Assembly: GCA_038328575.1 (NCBI GenBank)
Contig: JBBQMD010000001.1
Coordinates: 62,001-126,000 of the forward strand
Direction: 5' to 3'
Length of the DNA: 64,000 nucleotides
Source of the DNA: JACVCS01 sp038328575
GTDB lineage: Bacteria; Planctomycetota; Phycisphaerae; Phycisphaerales; UBA1924
Part shown: piece after piece, positions 24,818 to 35,607 of the stretch
How positions within the stretch are numbered: position 1 is the stretch's first letter
Layout of the letters: the number at the start of each line of letters is the position of its first letter
The notes under the pieces: model-generated
The model's database searches: none
What the model was told of the DNA's origin: nothing
Seen by the model: only the letters and a program-made list of their open reading frames with translations
Program-made: the position numbers and the translations under genes

Positions 24818-26644
24818 CTACCCAATAATCTTCCGCCTGTGCGACACATAGTCCCACAGCACGTAGCGATCAACGTCGTTGCCCGCCGTGAAGAACACGC
24901 GCCCGCCGGTCTGTTCTGCGATGGTGCGGGCAAACGCGACGTCTTCGCTGGTCTGGGCCCAGTTGGGCAGCAGAAAGATGTTGATCGTGATGCCGTCGCG
25001 CTTGCAGGCCAGCGCCTCGCGCAGCGTCGCCTCCTCGGTGCGCGGGTCCGGCGGGTAGAGCATGAAGAGTTCCGAGCCTTCGAAGTGGGCGGTGGGCAGC
25101 CCGTCGGTGAGCAGGATGACCTGGCGGTTCGGCGTATCCTGCGCGCTGAGCATCTGTCGCGCCAGCCGCAACGCGTGCTGAATATTCGTAAAATGCGGCG
25201 GCAACTGCATCTCCGAAATCTTCGGATCGCTCATGTCCGCCTTCAGGCGCACCACCGGGTTCCGGATCGTGACCGGCTTGGGCATGAGCTCGATGATCTC
25301 GCTGCTGCGCCGGATCTTGGCGATGGTGTACATCTCGACGAACGACAGAAAGTCGCCCGGATACTCGCGCCGGATGAGGCCGTCCAGCGCCAGCGCCATG
25401 CGCTTGCAGTTCAAGTACTGCCCGTCGTTGCGCATCGAGCCTGACATGTCCAGTAGCACCGCCGTGGCGCACTTGGGGTTGTTGCGCGTGCGATGAATCT
25501 CCATGTCCACCGGCAGCATCCGCACCTTGACCCGTGACGCCGCGCCACCCGCCGCGCTGCCACCGCTCGCGCCCGCCGTTCCGATATCGCGCCCGGGCTC
25601 AATCCCTCGCTCGCGCAACAGCGCGTTCACAAAGCTCTGCGGCGCATCCAGGTTCGCAATCGAGTCCCCAAACTCAAACGGCTTCGTCCTCGCAAGCTCC
25701 ACCGCCCCGTCAATGCTCACCGGCCCCTCATGTCGCCCGCTCCGCGCCGCCTCCAGCGACGAGAAAATCTCCTGCAGCAGCTTCCCCTGGAAAACTCGAT
25801 ACGCCTTCGGCGTTAACCGGTACCCATCGGCGCTCTGCTCCAGACCCTGCTCCTCCGCGATCTGATTCAGGTACTCCTCGATCTGCTTCGCATAATCCCG
25901 GAGCTGCTGCACGTCCTGCTCCTGCGCAAATCGCGAAAGTTCCTCCATGTCGATGATCGCCGGCTTGGCGTTCTTCATCGCTTCGCGAAGCTGCTCCAGC
26001 AACTTGTCGATCGCCTCGAGCTCTTCTTTGAGTTGCAGCGCCCCGGGCGTGTCGGTCGCCTGCGTGCCGATGAACGCGTACTTCGAGTCCAGCTCCTCGA
26101 CCTGATACTTGTCGCCCAATCGCTGCATCAGCCCCAGCAACTGCTCGTTCATCGGGCTCTTCTCGCCCCCAGTCAAGTACCACAGATCCTCGAGCTCCGC
26201 CAGTTGCTCCTCGCGCACCGCGCGCTCAAACACCTCGCGATACTTCTTCGGCGGCGTGATCTCCTTCGCCGCCCCGCGCACCCGCCGCTCGCTATCGCGC
26301 ACCGCCGACTTCACCTCGTACGTCTCCAGGATCTTCCGCTTTCGCTCCTCCAGCATCGCGATCATCGAATCCAGCGCCGGGCCCATCCCCGCAAACTGCG
26401 AGATGTCCAGCTTCACCGCGTTCGCCAGCTCCTCCGGCGTAAACCGCCGCATCGAGCCATGACGCATCATGTGCTCCATACCCAGCGACGCCAGATCCGG
26501 CGGCGGCGTAGTCGGCGACGGAAAATCCTTCGGGTCGTACCGCTGATACGAGTGCACCAGCCCGCCCAGCATCTGCCTCGATCCGGGATCCGACTGTCCC
26601 GCTCGCCGCTCGCCATTTCCACGAGTCACTTCATCGTTCGCCAT
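24818..26644 (-). CDS. VWA domain protein, partner of the MoxR-type ATPase
   Basis: 608 aa from the second ATG of an ATG-ATG pair (26644), because AGGAGA sits 5 bases upstream; 26665 is the longest start. The N-terminal two thirds are helical (EELANAVKLDISQF, EELEAIDKLLEQLREAM). The C-terminal von Willebrand A domain has a complete MIDAS: DMSGSM at about residue 398, a later conserved Thr (HFTNIQHAL) and LLTDGLPTAHF. It lies 95 bp after the MoxR-type ATPase gene on the same strand; such AAA+/VWA pairs act as metal- or protein-remodelling chaperones. Target unknown. Confidence 0.85.
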   Translation of the reverse strand: MANDEVTRGNGERRAGQSDPGSRQMLGGLVHSYQRYDPKDFPSPTTPPPDLASLGMEHMMRHGSMRRFTPEELANAVKLDISQFAGMGPALDSMIAMLEERKRKILETYEVKSAVRDSERRVRGAAKEITPPKKYREVFERAVREEQLAELEDLWYLTGGEKSPMNEQLLGLMQRLGDKYQVEELDSKYAFIGTQATDTPGALQLKEELEAIDKLLEQLREAMKNAKPAIIDMEELSRFAQEQDVQQLRDYAKQIEEYLNQIAEEQGLEQSADGYRLTPKAYRVFQGKLLQEIFSSLEAARSGRHEGPVSIDGAVELARTKPFEFGDSIANLDAPQSFVNALLRERGIEPGRDIGTAGASGGSAAGGAASRVKVRMLPVDMEIHRTRNNPKCATAVLLDMSGSMRNDGQYLNCKRMALALDGLIRREYPGDFLSFVEMYTIAKIRRSSEIIELMPKPVTIRNPVVRLKADMSDPKISEMQLPPHFTNIQHALRLARQMLSAQDTPNRQVILLTDGLPTAHFEGSELFMLYPPDPRTEEATLREALACKRDGITINIFLLPNWAQTSEDVAFARTIAEQTGGRVFFTAGNDVDRYVLWDYVSHRRKIIG

Positions 26645-26739
26645 CATCGTCTCCTGCGCACTCACCGCCGCACTCGCACGCGAAGCCGCGCCGTGACACC
26701 TTCAGTATTCAGTCCGCCCTTCGCGCGTCATGCCCCGCT

Positions 26740-28188
<1,449 letters not shown>

Positions 28189-28666
28189 GCTTGAATCACC
28201 TCGCAGAAGCCTCGGATCCCGACAACGAGAACAGTTCGGACGCCCGCACTCCGAGGACGCCGATTCCCTCACAAATCCAAAAAATCATCACCAGACCCTC
28301 AGAGGACCGAAGCGAAGTGAGCTTACGTCGCTCTCCCCGAATGCGTGCGGGATGAACACCGAAACACACTCAAGCACTCCCCGAGCATCACTCCCGCGCG
28401 CCAGAAAACGATGCCCGCCACAATCTCCTCCGCACAATCCCTTGGCCAGTATGAAGAGTTTGCAACCTGACGGGCCTTATCCGGAATACCGAGAGGGCCC
28501 AGACCGGGCTCCCGGCATCATTGCGCGCCCGTTCGGGCAGCCTCCTCATAAGAGGTTTCTCCCCTCCCAAGCGGATTGACCTCAATCGCCTTCTGCCCAC
28601 CGCACTGCCCGTCCCGCCTCAGCTCTCCCATCGCCTCTGCCTTTTTCACTCTCTGAAAGGTCGCTC
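28189..28666. other. Divergent intergenic region (MoxR / M16 peptidase)
   Basis: 478 bp separating two divergent genes, so both promoters should be here. I see no convincing gene, RNA or strong terminator. Two short inverted repeats occur (GCCCGTTCGGGC at 28527-28538 and CCTCATAAGAGG just after), too weak to name. AAAGG before the ATG at 28667 is a usable ribosome site for the M16 gene. Confidence 0.4.
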
Positions 28667-31570
28667 ATGAAGTCTCGTCCTGCGGTTGTCGCTCTGTTAA
28701 TCGCCTCCGGTTCCATCCTCGGGCTCGCAAACGCCGATGACAAGGGACCGACTCCCGCCGTCCAGCCGACGCCCACCCGCACCCAGCCGGCCTCACCCAT
28801 GGCAGCCCTCCCCGATCCCGCTGCCCCCATCCCCTCGGACCCCTCGCTCATCCACGGCGAGCTGGACAACGGCCTCAAATACATCATCAAGCCCCACAAC
28901 AACCCCGACGGACGCGCCAGCGTCTGGATGCGCATCGGCTCAGGCTCGTTCAACGAACTCGACTCCACCCGCGGCATCGCCCACTTCCTCGAGCACATGG
29001 CCTTCAACGGCTCGGAAAACTTCCAGCCCGGCACCGTCATCAACTTCTTCCAGAGCTTGGGCCTCCAGTTCGGGCGAGATCAAAACGCCTACACCAGCTT
29101 TGACGAAACCGTCTACCAGCTCGCGCTGCCGGACAACAGCACCGAAACGCTCGACAAGGCCCTCACCTTCATGAGCGACGTCAACGGCCGCCTCCTCCTC
29201 AGAATCGACGAGATCGACAGCGAGCGCGGCATCATTCAGGAAGAACGCCGCACCCGCCTCGGCGCCGGCCAGCGCATCCAGGAATACATCTTCGAGCGCC
29301 TCGCCCCCGAGTCCACCTTCGGCCGCCGCCTCCCCATCGGCACCGTCGAGACCATCAAGTCCGTCACGCGCGAGGACTTCCTCAAGTACTGGAGCACCTA
29401 CTACGTCCCGTCGAACACCACCGTCGTCGTCGTTGGCGATGTTGACCCGGGCCTCGCCCGGGAACGCATCAAGCTGAAGTTCGGCTCGCTCAAGAAAGCG
29501 CCAAAGCCCGCCGACCTTGTCGTGGGCGTCAAGCCCAGCGAGGGCCTGCGCTCCATCGTCGCCACCGATGCCGAGCTCAAGACCGGCTCCATCTCGCTGA
29601 CGCGATTCTCCGCCGCACGCGGCCCGTCCCTCACCATGGCCGACGCCCGGCGCGATTACATCGATCTCATCGGCACCTGGGCCTTCAACCGTCGCATCGC
29701 GGCCGACCTCGAAAGAGGTCAGGGCCGCTTCCTTCAGGCCAGCGCCAGCATTGGTGATTTCTTCCGCACAGCACTGTCATCTGACCTTCGCGTCAGCGGC
29801 AAGCCCGAACTCTGGCGCGAGATGCTCGCGGACCTCGGCGTCGCCGTCCAGCGCGCCCGCATCCACGGCTTCACCGATCAGGAAATCGCCGACGCAAACG
29901 AGGCGTTGATCTCCGGCGCCGAAGAAGCAGTGAAGTCCGAGTCCACGCGCCCGGCTCAGGTCTTCCTCCGTCGCATCACCGGCGGCGTGAATGACGGTGA
30001 GCCCATCACCTCCGCCGCGCAGAACCTCTGGATCCTCCGCACCGTGCTCCCCACGATCAGCCCGAAGGAAGTCAGCGAGACATTCACTAAGAACTTCGAC
30101 CCCTCCGCGGGCGTGTTCATCGCGCAGATTCCCAGCACCGCAAGCGTGCCCAGCGAAGCCGAACTCGTGGACCTCGGTCGTAAGGCGTTCGATGTCAAGC
30201 CCGCGAAGCAGGACAGCGTCGTCCGCGTCGACTCCCTGCTGAAGCAGGCCCCGACGCCCGGCAAGATGGTTGAAACTATCACCCACAGCCCGACAGAAGT
30301 CACCAGCGCCTGGCTCAGCAACGGCGCCCGCGTCCACATGCGCCACGTTGATCAGCGCAAAAACGAAGTCAGCATCATCATCACGCTCGCCACCGGCGAG
30401 ATCCTGGAGACCGCGCAGAATCGCGGCATCACCAGCGCCGCCGCCCTCGCGTTCTCCCCCGCCTCCCAATCCACCAGCACCCTCAGCCCCACGCAGATCC
30501 GCGAGTTCATGACCGGCAAGAAGGCCTCGGTCAGCGGCGGGCCCAGCGGCGACGACAGCGTCACCCTTGGCATCAGCGGCTCGCCCGAAGGGCTCGATAC
30601 CGCCCTCCAGCTTGCCCACCTCCTGCTGACAGACCCCAAAGTTGACGCCAACGCGCTGACCCGCTGGAAGGACCGCCAGTCGCAGGGCATCCAGATGCGC
30701 AAGAGCCAGCCCGGCGGCGTGCTTGGCGAAGCCCTGGCCGAAGCGATCTACCCCGCCGGCGAACTGCGAACCCGCCCGCTGGAGCAGGCAAACATCGACG
30801 CCATCACGCTCGAAGCAGCGCAGAAGTGGCTGACCTCCACGATCATCAACGCGCCGATGGAAGTCACCATCGTCGGCGACTTTGACCAGCAAAGCACCGC
30901 GGATCTCGTGCAAAAGTATCTCGGCTCGCTCCCCACGCGCCCGCGTATCAGCAGCACGCTGCACGCCGCGCTCCGCAAGATCGAGCGACCCAAAGGCCCG
31001 ATCGCAGTCACACGCACGCTCAAGACGCAGACGCCGCAGGCGGTGGTGGTCGACGGCTTCTTCGGCGCCGACTACACCAACGTCGCAGACGTCCGCACGC
31101 TCCAGATGGCGTCACGAATCTTGAGCACCCGCATGGTCAAGACCGTTCGCGAAGAACGCCAACTGGTCTACTCGATCAGCGCATCAAGCCGCCCGTCGCA
31201 GGCCTTCCCGGGTTACGGCGTGTTCACCGCTCAGGCGCCCACTGACCCCTCAAAGGCCGAGGCGCTCCCCGCGACACTCGAAGAGCTCTACGCGGAGTTT
31301 GCCAAGACCGGCCCCACGATGGACGAACTCGAAGTCGCCCAACGCCAGCTCGACAAGCTCCTCGAAGAAGAAATCAAGAAGCCCGACTTCTGGAGCGGCC
31401 GCCTGAACTCCATCGATTATCGCGGCAGCTCGCTCGACGACATCGTCACCATCCGCTCCTTCTACGCCGCCCTCACGCCCGACAAGGTGCGCGAGGTGTT
31501 CGCCAAGTATTGCAAGCCAGACAACCGCTTCCGCGTCACGGTGATCCCCGAAGCGACGCCGAAGAACTGA
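28667..31570 (+). CDS. Exported M16 zinc metallopeptidase (two-repeat, pitrilysin-like)
   Basis: 967 aa. ATG at 28667 with AAAGG upstream and a Sec signal (VVALLIASGSILGLANA). The inverted zinc motif HFLEH is at 106-110 in the first M16 half, with a later Glu in ERGIIQEERRTR as third ligand region. The second half (from about residue 530) repeats the fold without the zinc site and contains the ARTLKTQTPQAVVV-like beta region and MKTVREERQLVYSI (about 830-845), the Arg-x-x-x-x-Leu/Val-Tyr motif of inactive halves. Periplasmic or surface peptide degradation is likely. Followed by a strong terminator. Confidence 0.92.
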   Translation: MKSRPAVVALLIASGSILGLANADDKGPTPAVQPTPTRTQPASPMAALPDPAAPIPSDPSLIHGELDNGLKYIIKPHNNPDGRASVWMRIGSGSFNELDSTRGIAHFLEHMAFNGSENFQPGTVINFFQSLGLQFGRDQNAYTSFDETVYQLALPDNSTETLDKALTFMSDVNGRLLLRIDEIDSERGIIQEERRTRLGAGQRIQEYIFERLAPESTFGRRLPIGTVETIKSVTREDFLKYWSTYYVPSNTTVVVVGDVDPGLARERIKLKFGSLKKAPKPADLVVGVKPSEGLRSIVATDAELKTGSISLTRFSAARGPSLTMADARRDYIDLIGTWAFNRRIAADLERGQGRFLQASASIGDFFRTALSSDLRVSGKPELWREMLADLGVAVQRARIHGFTDQEIADANEALISGAEEAVKSESTRPAQVFLRRITGGVNDGEPITSAAQNLWILRTVLPTISPKEVSETFTKNFDPSAGVFIAQIPSTASVPSEAELVDLGRKAFDVKPAKQDSVVRVDSLLKQAPTPGKMVETITHSPTEVTSAWLSNGARVHMRHVDQRKNEVSIIITLATGEILETAQNRGITSAAALAFSPASQSTSTLSPTQIREFMTGKKASVSGGPSGDDSVTLGISGSPEGLDTALQLAHLLLTDPKVDANALTRWKDRQSQGIQMRKSQPGGVLGEALAEAIYPAGELRTRPLEQANIDAITLEAAQKWLTSTIINAPMEVTIVGDFDQQSTADLVQKYLGSLPTRPRISSTLHAALRKIERPKGPIAVTRTLKTQTPQAVVVDGFFGADYTNVADVRTLQMASRILSTRMVKTVREERQLVYSISASSRPSQAFPGYGVFTAQAPTDPSKAEALPATLEELYAEFAKTGPTMDELEVAQRQLDKLLEEEIKKPDFWSGRLNSIDYRGSSLDDIVTIRSFYAALTPDKVREVFAKYCKPDNRFRVTVIPEATPKN

Positions 31571-31656
31571 TCCCAGCCTCCTTGGCCACGCGTGAACTGG
31601 GGAAGCGCGCCCCGCCTCCCCGCCATCGCCAATCGCAGCGAAGACTTGAACCACAT

Positions 31657-31684
31657 GCCCCGGCTCTCACGAGCCGGGGCTTTT
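31657..31684 (+). terminator. Rho-independent terminator of the M16 gene
   Basis: GCCCCGGCTC and GAGCCGGGGC form a 10-bp perfect stem with a TCAC loop, followed by TTTT. It sits between convergent genes and may serve the minus-strand glycosyltransferase gene too. Confidence 0.85.
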
Positions 31685-31707
31685 CATTGAACACTGGCCA
31701 AGGCCCC

Positions 31708-32967
31708 TCACGCGCTCGGCGTACGCGTGGCGTTGTCCTCGTCCACGTCCAGGAACTCGCGTACGAAACTCGGCGTGTCCCAGGTGTAGCGCTCCATCGC
31801 CGTCGCGCGAGCAATCTGGCCCATCGCCTGGCGGCGCCGCGGATCAGTCGCCAGCGCAGCCATGTGGGCCGCGAGCTCGTCGACGCTCGTGAACGTGACG
31901 CCCCCGCCGGGCTCGACCTTCTCGCTCAGGACGCCGATGTCGCGCACGACCGAGGGCAGGCCGGTGAGCATCCCTTGCACCAGCGCCAGGCAGAATGTCT
32001 CGCTCCGCGACGTGACGAGCATGACGTCCATCTGCCGTAGAAACGCGGGGATCTGATCCATTGGCATCCAGCGGTACGCCGTCGCGCCCTCCGGCAAATC
32101 CGCCGCTCGCGGCGGCCGGCCAAAGCCCGCAAGATGCAACCGGCAACGCGCCCGCACTTCCGCCGGCAATCGCGCAAACGCTTCCAGCGCGCTGGGCACG
32201 TCCTTCATCGCGGTGTCTAGCGCTCCAAGCATCACAAAGTGAACCAGCCCGTCCGCGGTTCGCTCGCCAACGCTCAGAGGAAAGAAATGCGCGTGGTCCA
32301 CCTCGCCGAACCGGATCACGCACGGCTGAGGCAGATCGCGCGGGAACATGCACTCCACATTGGCGCCCACCGCCAGCGTCCGCGCCCCGGCGCGGCGCAC
32401 AAAGTCGTTCATTCGCGCTTTCGGATAGCGGTGCGCCATCACCACCACCCGCCGAAAGATCCCGAGCCGGTACATCGCGCCCGCACCAGTCGCCAGCCCT
32501 TCGCCAGCATTACCGATGTACGCCGCGTGCCACCGCCGCCCACGCAGCGCCAGCGACGCCGCCAGCCACAGCGAGTTCCACAGCGGCTTGCGCAGCGTCG
32601 GCGTCCAGATCATCTCGACGCCCGGCCCGCGCGACCGATTCGCCGGCACTCGCAAGTCGCCCAGCAACTCTCCCAGCCGCGGCTTCCACGACGACTCCGC
32701 CGGCACCGAGACTCGGAACCCCAGTTGAACGAGCTGGCGAATGAGCTGAACATCAAAGACCTGCACGCCCCGAACATGCTTGTGGACGCGATACGACAAG
32801 AAGCCCGGTGCAAGATACAGCAGCGACCGGTCGCGATGTCCCACCACCTCGCCAGAGTCCGGCGCAACAGCCCACACCTGCGCCAGCGGCGCGGCGTGCG
32901 AGCCCGAGTCACCGCGCGGGGCGGGGGTGCCAAAGGCAGCGGGATCGCTCGGTAGCAAGTGTGACAT
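31708..32967 (-). CDS. Glycosyltransferase, group 1 (GT-B fold)
   Basis: About 419 aa from the ATG at 32967 (MSHLLPSDP); a TTG at 33054 that overlaps the atpG stop is the alternative, and neither has a clear ribosome site. Features of family 4-like GT-B enzymes: an N-terminal RGVQVFDVQLIRQLVQLGF segment, FVMLGALDTAMKDVPSALEAF (donor-side Rossmann start), RLHLAGFG, IPAFLRQMDVMLVTSRSETF and LVQGMLTGLPSVV (the E-x7-E region is altered). Transfers a sugar from a nucleotide donor; acceptor unknown. Located 83 bp after the atpG stop and likely read through from it. Confidence 0.78.
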   Translation of the reverse strand: MSHLLPSDPAAFGTPAPRGDSGSHAAPLAQVWAVAPDSGEVVGHRDRSLLYLAPGFLSYRVHKHVRGVQVFDVQLIRQLVQLGFRVSVPAESSWKPRLGELLGDLRVPANRSRGPGVEMIWTPTLRKPLWNSLWLAASLALRGRRWHAAYIGNAGEGLATGAGAMYRLGIFRRVVVMAHRYPKARMNDFVRRAGARTLAVGANVECMFPRDLPQPCVIRFGEVDHAHFFPLSVGERTADGLVHFVMLGALDTAMKDVPSALEAFARLPAEVRARCRLHLAGFGRPPRAADLPEGATAYRWMPMDQIPAFLRQMDVMLVTSRSETFCLALVQGMLTGLPSVVRDIGVLSEKVEPGGGVTFTSVDELAAHMAALATDPRRRQAMGQIARATAMERYTWDTPSFVREFLDVDEDNATRTPSA

Positions 32968-33050
32968 CGGGTATGAAAAAGGCAGGCGATCGGCCTGACC
33001 GGGCGTGCGACAGATTCCAAGCCGCGCGCGACGAAACCAGTCGTAGCCAA

Positions 33051-33974
33051 TCAACCAAGAGCCGCCGCGCCCGCGATGATCTCGGACAGCTCCGTCGTAA
33101 TCTGTGCCTGGCGAGCGCGGTTGTAATCACGCGTGTACAGCTTGCGCATCTTGCCGGCGTTGTCCGTCGCCGCCTTCATCGCCACCATTCGCGCCACATG
33201 CTCAGAAACGATCGCGTCGTTGAACACCTGGAACAGCGTCGCCTTGACGGTCTCGGGAAGCAAGTCACCTAGCAGCCCTTCAGCCGGGGGCGAGAAATCG
33301 TAATCAACCACGCTGCCGACCCCCGCACCCTGCGCCCCGCCAGCGGGCGTCGCAACAGTCTTCTTCTCCACCGGCTTCAGCGGGAGCAACTGCAGAACCT
33401 CGGGCATCTGGCGGCCCGCAGAGACGAACCGCATGTACACCACGCGCACAGACGACAGCTCCCCCGCGACGAAGCGCACCATGTAGTCCTCAGCCAGGCG
33501 GGCGATCACGTCGAACGCCGGCTTATCGCCAATCGAGTGCGTCTTGGATACCTGCACGTTGTTGTACTTCAGGAATCCCGCGCCCTTCTTGCCGACCAGC
33601 TCGATCACGCCGCCAGCGTCGGGGCGCGCCGCTTGATGAGCGCGAATGTGCTGCATGAAGGTGCGAAGGATTGAGCCGTTGTACGGGCCGCACAGCCCGC
33701 GGTCGCTGGTGATCACGAGCGTAAGTTCGGCAGCCTTCTGTTCCGCCTTGGCACCCTCGACAGGCCCGCCCATCAGCGGGTGCTTGACCTCGCCAGCGGT
33801 CCCCGCCAGTTCGGTCACAAGGTTGAAGAGCCCCTCGGTGTACGGCTTGGTCGCAGTCGCCGCCGCGGCGGCGCGGGCAAACTTGCTGGTCGCAATCATC
33901 TGCATCGTCTTGGTGATGCGACGGATGTTGCCGACCGCCTTGATTCGCTTCTTGATCTCGCGTGTCTTGGCCAT
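33051..33974 (-). CDS. atpG: ATP synthase F1, gamma subunit
   Basis: 307 aa. ATG at 33974 gives MAKTREIKKRIKAVGNIRRI and then ITKTMQMIATSKFARA, the conserved N-terminal coiled-coil helix; ITSDRGLCGPYNGSI is the central Rossmann strand and the C-terminal helix ends in LYTRDYNRARQAQITTELSE, then IIAGAAAL. Central rotor of F1Fo. A ~20-residue Gly/Ala/Pro insertion (ATPAGGAQGAGVGS) lies before DYDFSPP. No other atp genes are near, so the ATP synthase genes are dispersed. The upstream dehydratase gene ends 46 bp before it on the same strand. Confidence 0.95.
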   Translation of the reverse strand: MAKTREIKKRIKAVGNIRRITKTMQMIATSKFARAAAAATATKPYTEGLFNLVTELAGTAGEVKHPLMGGPVEGAKAEQKAAELTLVITSDRGLCGPYNGSILRTFMQHIRAHQAARPDAGGVIELVGKKGAGFLKYNNVQVSKTHSIGDKPAFDVIARLAEDYMVRFVAGELSSVRVVYMRFVSAGRQMPEVLQLLPLKPVEKKTVATPAGGAQGAGVGSVVDYDFSPPAEGLLGDLLPETVKATLFQVFNDAIVSEHVARMVAMKAATDNAGKMRKLYTRDYNRARQAQITTELSEIIAGAAALG

Positions 33975-34019
33975 AGGGAGGCAAGGCTAGGCCGGGGCGC
34001 GGCTGATGTGAAGGGACGA

Positions 34020-34574
34020 TCAATAGCCGCTTGACCGCAGCAGCGTCTGAAACGACTCACCAAAGACAAAGTTGCCCGACGGGAAGTCGCGCCCCGCCTG
34101 GCCCCCGGCGCCCATGTTGTTGTCCAGGTGGCTGAACATCATCTCGACAGTCCCCACCGGCTGCCAACCCGCGGGCGTGCCGGACGCGATACTCGCACGA
34201 TGGTCGTCTCCGTGACGCATCAGGTCAATCGTGCCCTTGACCGTCGCGCCCATGGCGTCCATACGCTCGATCGTCGCGGTATACCGCAGCGTGTCTCCCG
34301 GGATCGCGTCTCGCAGCAGCTCCACGCGGCTGATCTTGGCCAGCACAACATTGAGCCTGAAGCCCTCCGCGTGCCCCACCAGGATGCCGCCGGTCTGCGC
34401 CATCCCCTCGATGATGAAGCACGCGGGCATGACCGGGCACGCCCCCAGCCCCCGCGCGCCGTCCGCGCCAAAGTGGTCCTGCAAGTGCTCCTCAGCCAGC
34501 GAGACGTTCTTGATCGCGACCAGCTTCTGCGACGCCACCAGCTCAACCACCCTGTCGATCCACATCCAGCGCAT
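34020..34574 (-). CDS. 3-hydroxyacyl-ACP dehydratase FabZ/FabA-like, long form
   Basis: 184 aa. ATG at 34574, 2 bp after the ACP stop. Hot-dog fold with the catalytic His in LQDHFGADGARG and the Glu in ACFIIEGMAQTGG. Between them is a 9-residue insertion and MPACF replaces the usual PG-V of FabZ. The C-terminus (HLDNNMGAGGQAGRDFPSG) is longer than in FabZ. Such proteins dehydrate 3-hydroxyacyl groups carried on ACP. Its placement with a dedicated ACP and a second dehydratase suggests a specialised lipid or polyene pathway rather than the core cycle. Function is inferred from the family. Confidence 0.8.
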   Translation of the reverse strand: MRWMWIDRVVELVASQKLVAIKNVSLAEEHLQDHFGADGARGLGACPVMPACFIIEGMAQTGGILVGHAEGFRLNVVLAKISRVELLRDAIPGDTLRYTATIERMDAMGATVKGTIDLMRHGDDHRASIASGTPAGWQPVGTVEMMFSHLDNNMGAGGQAGRDFPSGNFVFGESFQTLLRSSGY

Positions 34575-34576
34575 GC

Positions 34577-34957
34577 TCAGCCCAGCTTCTTTTCGACGAA
34601 CCGGACAATCGTGTCAACCGTGAACAGCTCGGCGACCTTGTTGAGCGAAGGATCCTTCTCCCACGTCGAAAAGTCCACGTGAGGCAATCGCGCCTTCAGC
34701 GCCGCGATGCCGTCGCTTGTCACCTTGCCCGCCTGTACGTACTTCGGATCCTGGGCGACGTTCTCCGGGAACAGCTCGCCCTGCTGGATCTTGAAGCCGA
34801 ACGCCTGCTCCAGCTTGAACACGATGTCAAGAAAGTCGATCGACTCGGCACCCAGATCGCGAACCAGCGACGCATTGAGCGTGACCTCGTCCTCGTCAAC
34901 CGCGAGCGCATCGACCAGCACCGTGCGAACTTTCCCCAAAATCTCGTCACGAGTCAT
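34577..34957 (-). CDS. Acyl carrier protein (extended)
   Basis: 126 aa, longer than the usual ~80. ATG at 34957 with AAGGTG about 9 bases upstream; a GTG at 34966 overlaps that site and is rejected. MTRDEILGKVRTVLVDALAV then LGAESIDFLDIVFKLEQAFG places the phosphopantetheine Ser in ESIDF (usual D-S-L/I-D). A ~40-residue insertion (QQGELFPENVAQDPKYVQAG to WEKDPSL) separates helix 2 from the last helix (FTVDTIVRFVEKKLG). It carries acyl chains between the flanking dehydratases; a dedicated synthase is not visible. Confidence 0.88.
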   Translation of the reverse strand: MTRDEILGKVRTVLVDALAVDEDEVTLNASLVRDLGAESIDFLDIVFKLEQAFGFKIQQGELFPENVAQDPKYVQAGKVTSDGIAALKARLPHVDFSTWEKDPSLNKVAELFTVDTIVRFVEKKLG

Positions 34958-35107
34958 AACAAGCACCTTTCATCCACGGACGCCGAAGACCCGCGAGCCT
35001 CATCGGCACGCAATCTCAAGCCCACCGTATCAAGAGAAACCCTCAGAACATGGCGGGCCGATGATAGTGCCCGCTCGCGTTGATTTCTCCGGCTCACCTC
35101 GACGCGC

Positions 35108-35566
35108 TCACGTTGACACCGCCCCCGACTCAACACGTAGCGCCCGCAGCACGAATCGCCCCGCAACCGCCACCGCCGGCTCACCCGCCGCATCCAGCAC
35201 CGCCGCGCCCCCAGGGCCGATCAGCGTCGCCTCGCCCTTGAACTCAATCGCCAACGCGTCGATCTCACACTTGTGCAGCGCGACGCTCACGCGGATCGAG
35301 TACCCGGGCCTCACAAACGTCCCATACTTCAGCGCCCGAACCGTCCCCAATACCAGCCGGCGCGCCGGACGCTTCGCCTCCACATCACTGGCATCCACCA
35401 GCTCTCGCGCCGCCTGCACCATCGACTCCAGCATCAACACGCCCGGCAGCACAGGAAACCCCGCGAAGTGGTCTTGCAGATACTCCTCCGCCAGCGAGAC
35501 CTGCTTGATCGTCAAGATGCTTGTGGCCGTGCGCTCGAGCACCGCGTCCACCAGGTTGAAGTGCAT
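35108..35566 (-). CDS. 3-hydroxyacyl-ACP dehydratase FabZ-like
   Basis: 152 aa. ATG at 35566. The FabZ signature LQDHFAGFPVLPGVLMLESM (about 31-50) keeps the catalytic His and Glu. The remainder is a plain hot-dog domain (VLGTVRALKYGTFVRPGYSI, GGAAVLDAAGEPAVAVAGRF). It is first of the minus-strand trio with an ACP and a second, longer dehydratase. The gap of 150 bp to the ACP gene may hold a promoter. Divergent from recO, whose start lies 42 bp away. Confidence 0.84.
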   Translation of the reverse strand: MHFNLVDAVLERTATSILTIKQVSLAEEYLQDHFAGFPVLPGVLMLESMVQAARELVDASDVEAKRPARRLVLGTVRALKYGTFVRPGYSIRVSVALHKCEIDALAIEFKGEATLIGPGGAAVLDAAGEPAVAVAGRFVLRALRVESGAVST

Positions 35567-35607
35567 GAGGCGAGTCTATCGCCGGCGCGCCGCCCGTACC
35601 ATCGCCC

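Noticed and set aside
28527..28560. Small hairpins before the exported M16 gene as a terminator
   Set aside because: Stems of only 4-5 bp and no upstream gene on that strand to terminate.
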